Origin: Maea johnstoni
Taxonomy: Eukaryota; Annelida; Polychaeta; Spionida; Magelonidae
Reading direction: 5' to 3'
Length of the DNA stretch: 64,000 nt
Assembly: GCA_963942565.1 (NCBI GenBank)
Contig: OZ012684.1
Span: forward strand, 69,972,763 to 70,036,762
The notes below the pieces were generated by a model, which did not search any database, was not told where the DNA came from, and worked only from the letters and a program-made list of their open reading frames with translations. This document shows positions 63,051-64,000 of this stretch, one piece after another (within the stretch, counting starts at the first letter, position 1; each line of letters begins with the position of its first letter). A program made the position numbers and the translations under genes.

Positions 63051-63109
63051 GGCCTGTTGCTGTCTTTGTGAACACCTACTGGATGTAACTGATACCCACA
63101 CTCCTCAAG
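63051..63109 (+). CDS. Candidate coding exon, part 2 of a two-exon N-terminus (MACCCLCEHLL)
   Basis: A pyrimidine-rich acceptor ending CTCCTCAG at 63050 precedes 59 bases ending at a GTAGGT donor at 63110. Joined to 62576-62613 it reads on as MACCCLCEHLLDVTDTHTPQ plus one G: phase 1 with G, exactly as in the four first exons upstream. The Cys cluster (CCCLC) could be an S-acylation site for membrane attachment; this is inference. The implied intron is 437 bases. The alternative is a non-coding 5' exon. Confidence 0.42.
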
Positions 63110-64000
63110 GTAGGTCCCTCAATGTGTTGATGTACAGGTAATAAGGTGGTATGTGGGACCTAAGGGTAGTAGCACAGGTGGGTGTCTGCTTAGGGGGTCA
63201 TTTGTGCTAGGGTCCTTTGAAGGTAGGCTGCCTAATCCCTCAGATTCTCACCTGTGCTGGTCAGACCAGGTAAGCGATAGTACACCTGTCTGCCTAACTA
63301 ACACCTCGTGCCATTCAGGTATTCATTAGTCTGTGTATAATGTAGGATAATTATCTTGAAAAGTGTAGTTTTTCTCACCTTTTAGAACTTTTTTGTCAGG
63401 GCACCTACAGAACCAGAGCTCAAAAGCTACTTAAATGTGTTGTATATAGAAATCAGTACGTCTTTGAGTTTCCGGCTCCAGTGAATTTCAAGCCCTGAGA
63501 ACTATGTGTTGTTAGATCCTTTCCTAGAGATTCCTTTATTTTTGCCCCAAAATCACACACTGCTGTGTGAGAGGTGATTTAGACATAACCCTCATGTCTA
63601 TGGCTACAAAATGCAAGTTACCAAAGCTTTGACCACTCCTTATGGTCAAGAGGTCATTTACAAAGACTTCAGCACCCATGAGTGTGGTCTGTTAGTGTAC
63701 TTGATATCTACTTGTACTTAGCTGAGGGTTCTTGAATGTTATTGATGAGTTCTTATATGTGATTGACTAGGCTGTCCAGGTACCTGTAAGGTTGCCATGG
63801 CGATGGGAAGAAAGAAACTGGATAAGGTTGAATAATAGGGAATGTTATGGTAGTCAAGGTACCCTGTGTCTGCACTGGGGCATTGTGCCACCCCAGCAAC
63901 CCAGTAATAAGATGAACCATCTGTCTAGCTTGACTCACCTGGATTGCGTCCAGAAAGTGGATTCTTTAATTAAGGAAGGTGGGAAAACACCTGTTCTCTC
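63110..64000. other. Intron-like end of the window
   Basis: Apart from the CAGGGCTT-type fragment, nothing was seen. Many short CAGGT/ACCTG motifs occur near 63130-63320. Confidence 0.4.
63393..63498. mobile_element. MITE fragment, same family as 8023-8150
   Basis: It shares the block 'gtgttgtatatagaaatcag' and ends AATTTCAAGCCCTG, the complement of the CAGGGCTT-type start. Confidence 0.45.

Overview
The window is animal nuclear DNA and almost entirely non-coding: AT-rich, intron-like sequence full of small DNA transposons, microsatellites and degenerate tandem repeats. Every coding piece I can support is on the + strand and looks like a short first exon ending at a splice donor. Spliced genes, long introns, several non-autonomous hAT- and piggyBac-like families and tRNA-derived SINEs suggest a marine invertebrate (echinoderm, hemichordate, lancelet or lophotrochozoan). 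I cannot narrow it further from sequence alone.

The main content appears to be the 5' region of one very large gene with an array of alternative promoters. Four first coding exons (35169-35274, 42250-44227, 51369-51459, 53396-53489) encode unrelated N-termini. All end in the same splice phase (one base into a codon), and that base is always G. A two-exon N-terminus at 62576-62613 plus 63051-63109 also reaches phase 1 with G. Weaker candidates are a near-minimal M|G exon ending at 25051, a short MYLWGRP|G exon ending at 15321, and non-coding 5' exons ending at 2150 and 41933. No common downstream exon lies inside the window, so the body of the protein is not visible. The shared phase fits large cytoskeletal genes with interchangeable first exons (dystrophin, plakins, beta-spectrins), but that identification is inference only.

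The best single gene feature is the 659-codon exon at 42250-44227. It has about eleven units of about 40 residues rich in Ser/Thr-Pro motifs, the last ones spaced exactly 41 residues apart, followed by a strongly acidic Asp-rich tail.

Most of the rest is transposon-derived. Family A (about 230 bp, palindromic, TTAA ends, more than 20 copies) and family C (about 215 bp, TTAA ends, about 8 copies) look like piggyBac-type MITEs. Families B and D (about 310 bp, ends CAGGGTCTTAGCC) and a 865-bp element with a perfect 8-bp target duplication look like hAT derivatives. Nested insertions give a relative age order: A is older than B and D, and B is older than its own inserts. Four tandem-repeat patches, two tRNA-derived SINEs and several microsatellites complete the picture. 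I saw no rRNA, functional tRNA, CRISPR array, bacterial-type operon or viral fossil.
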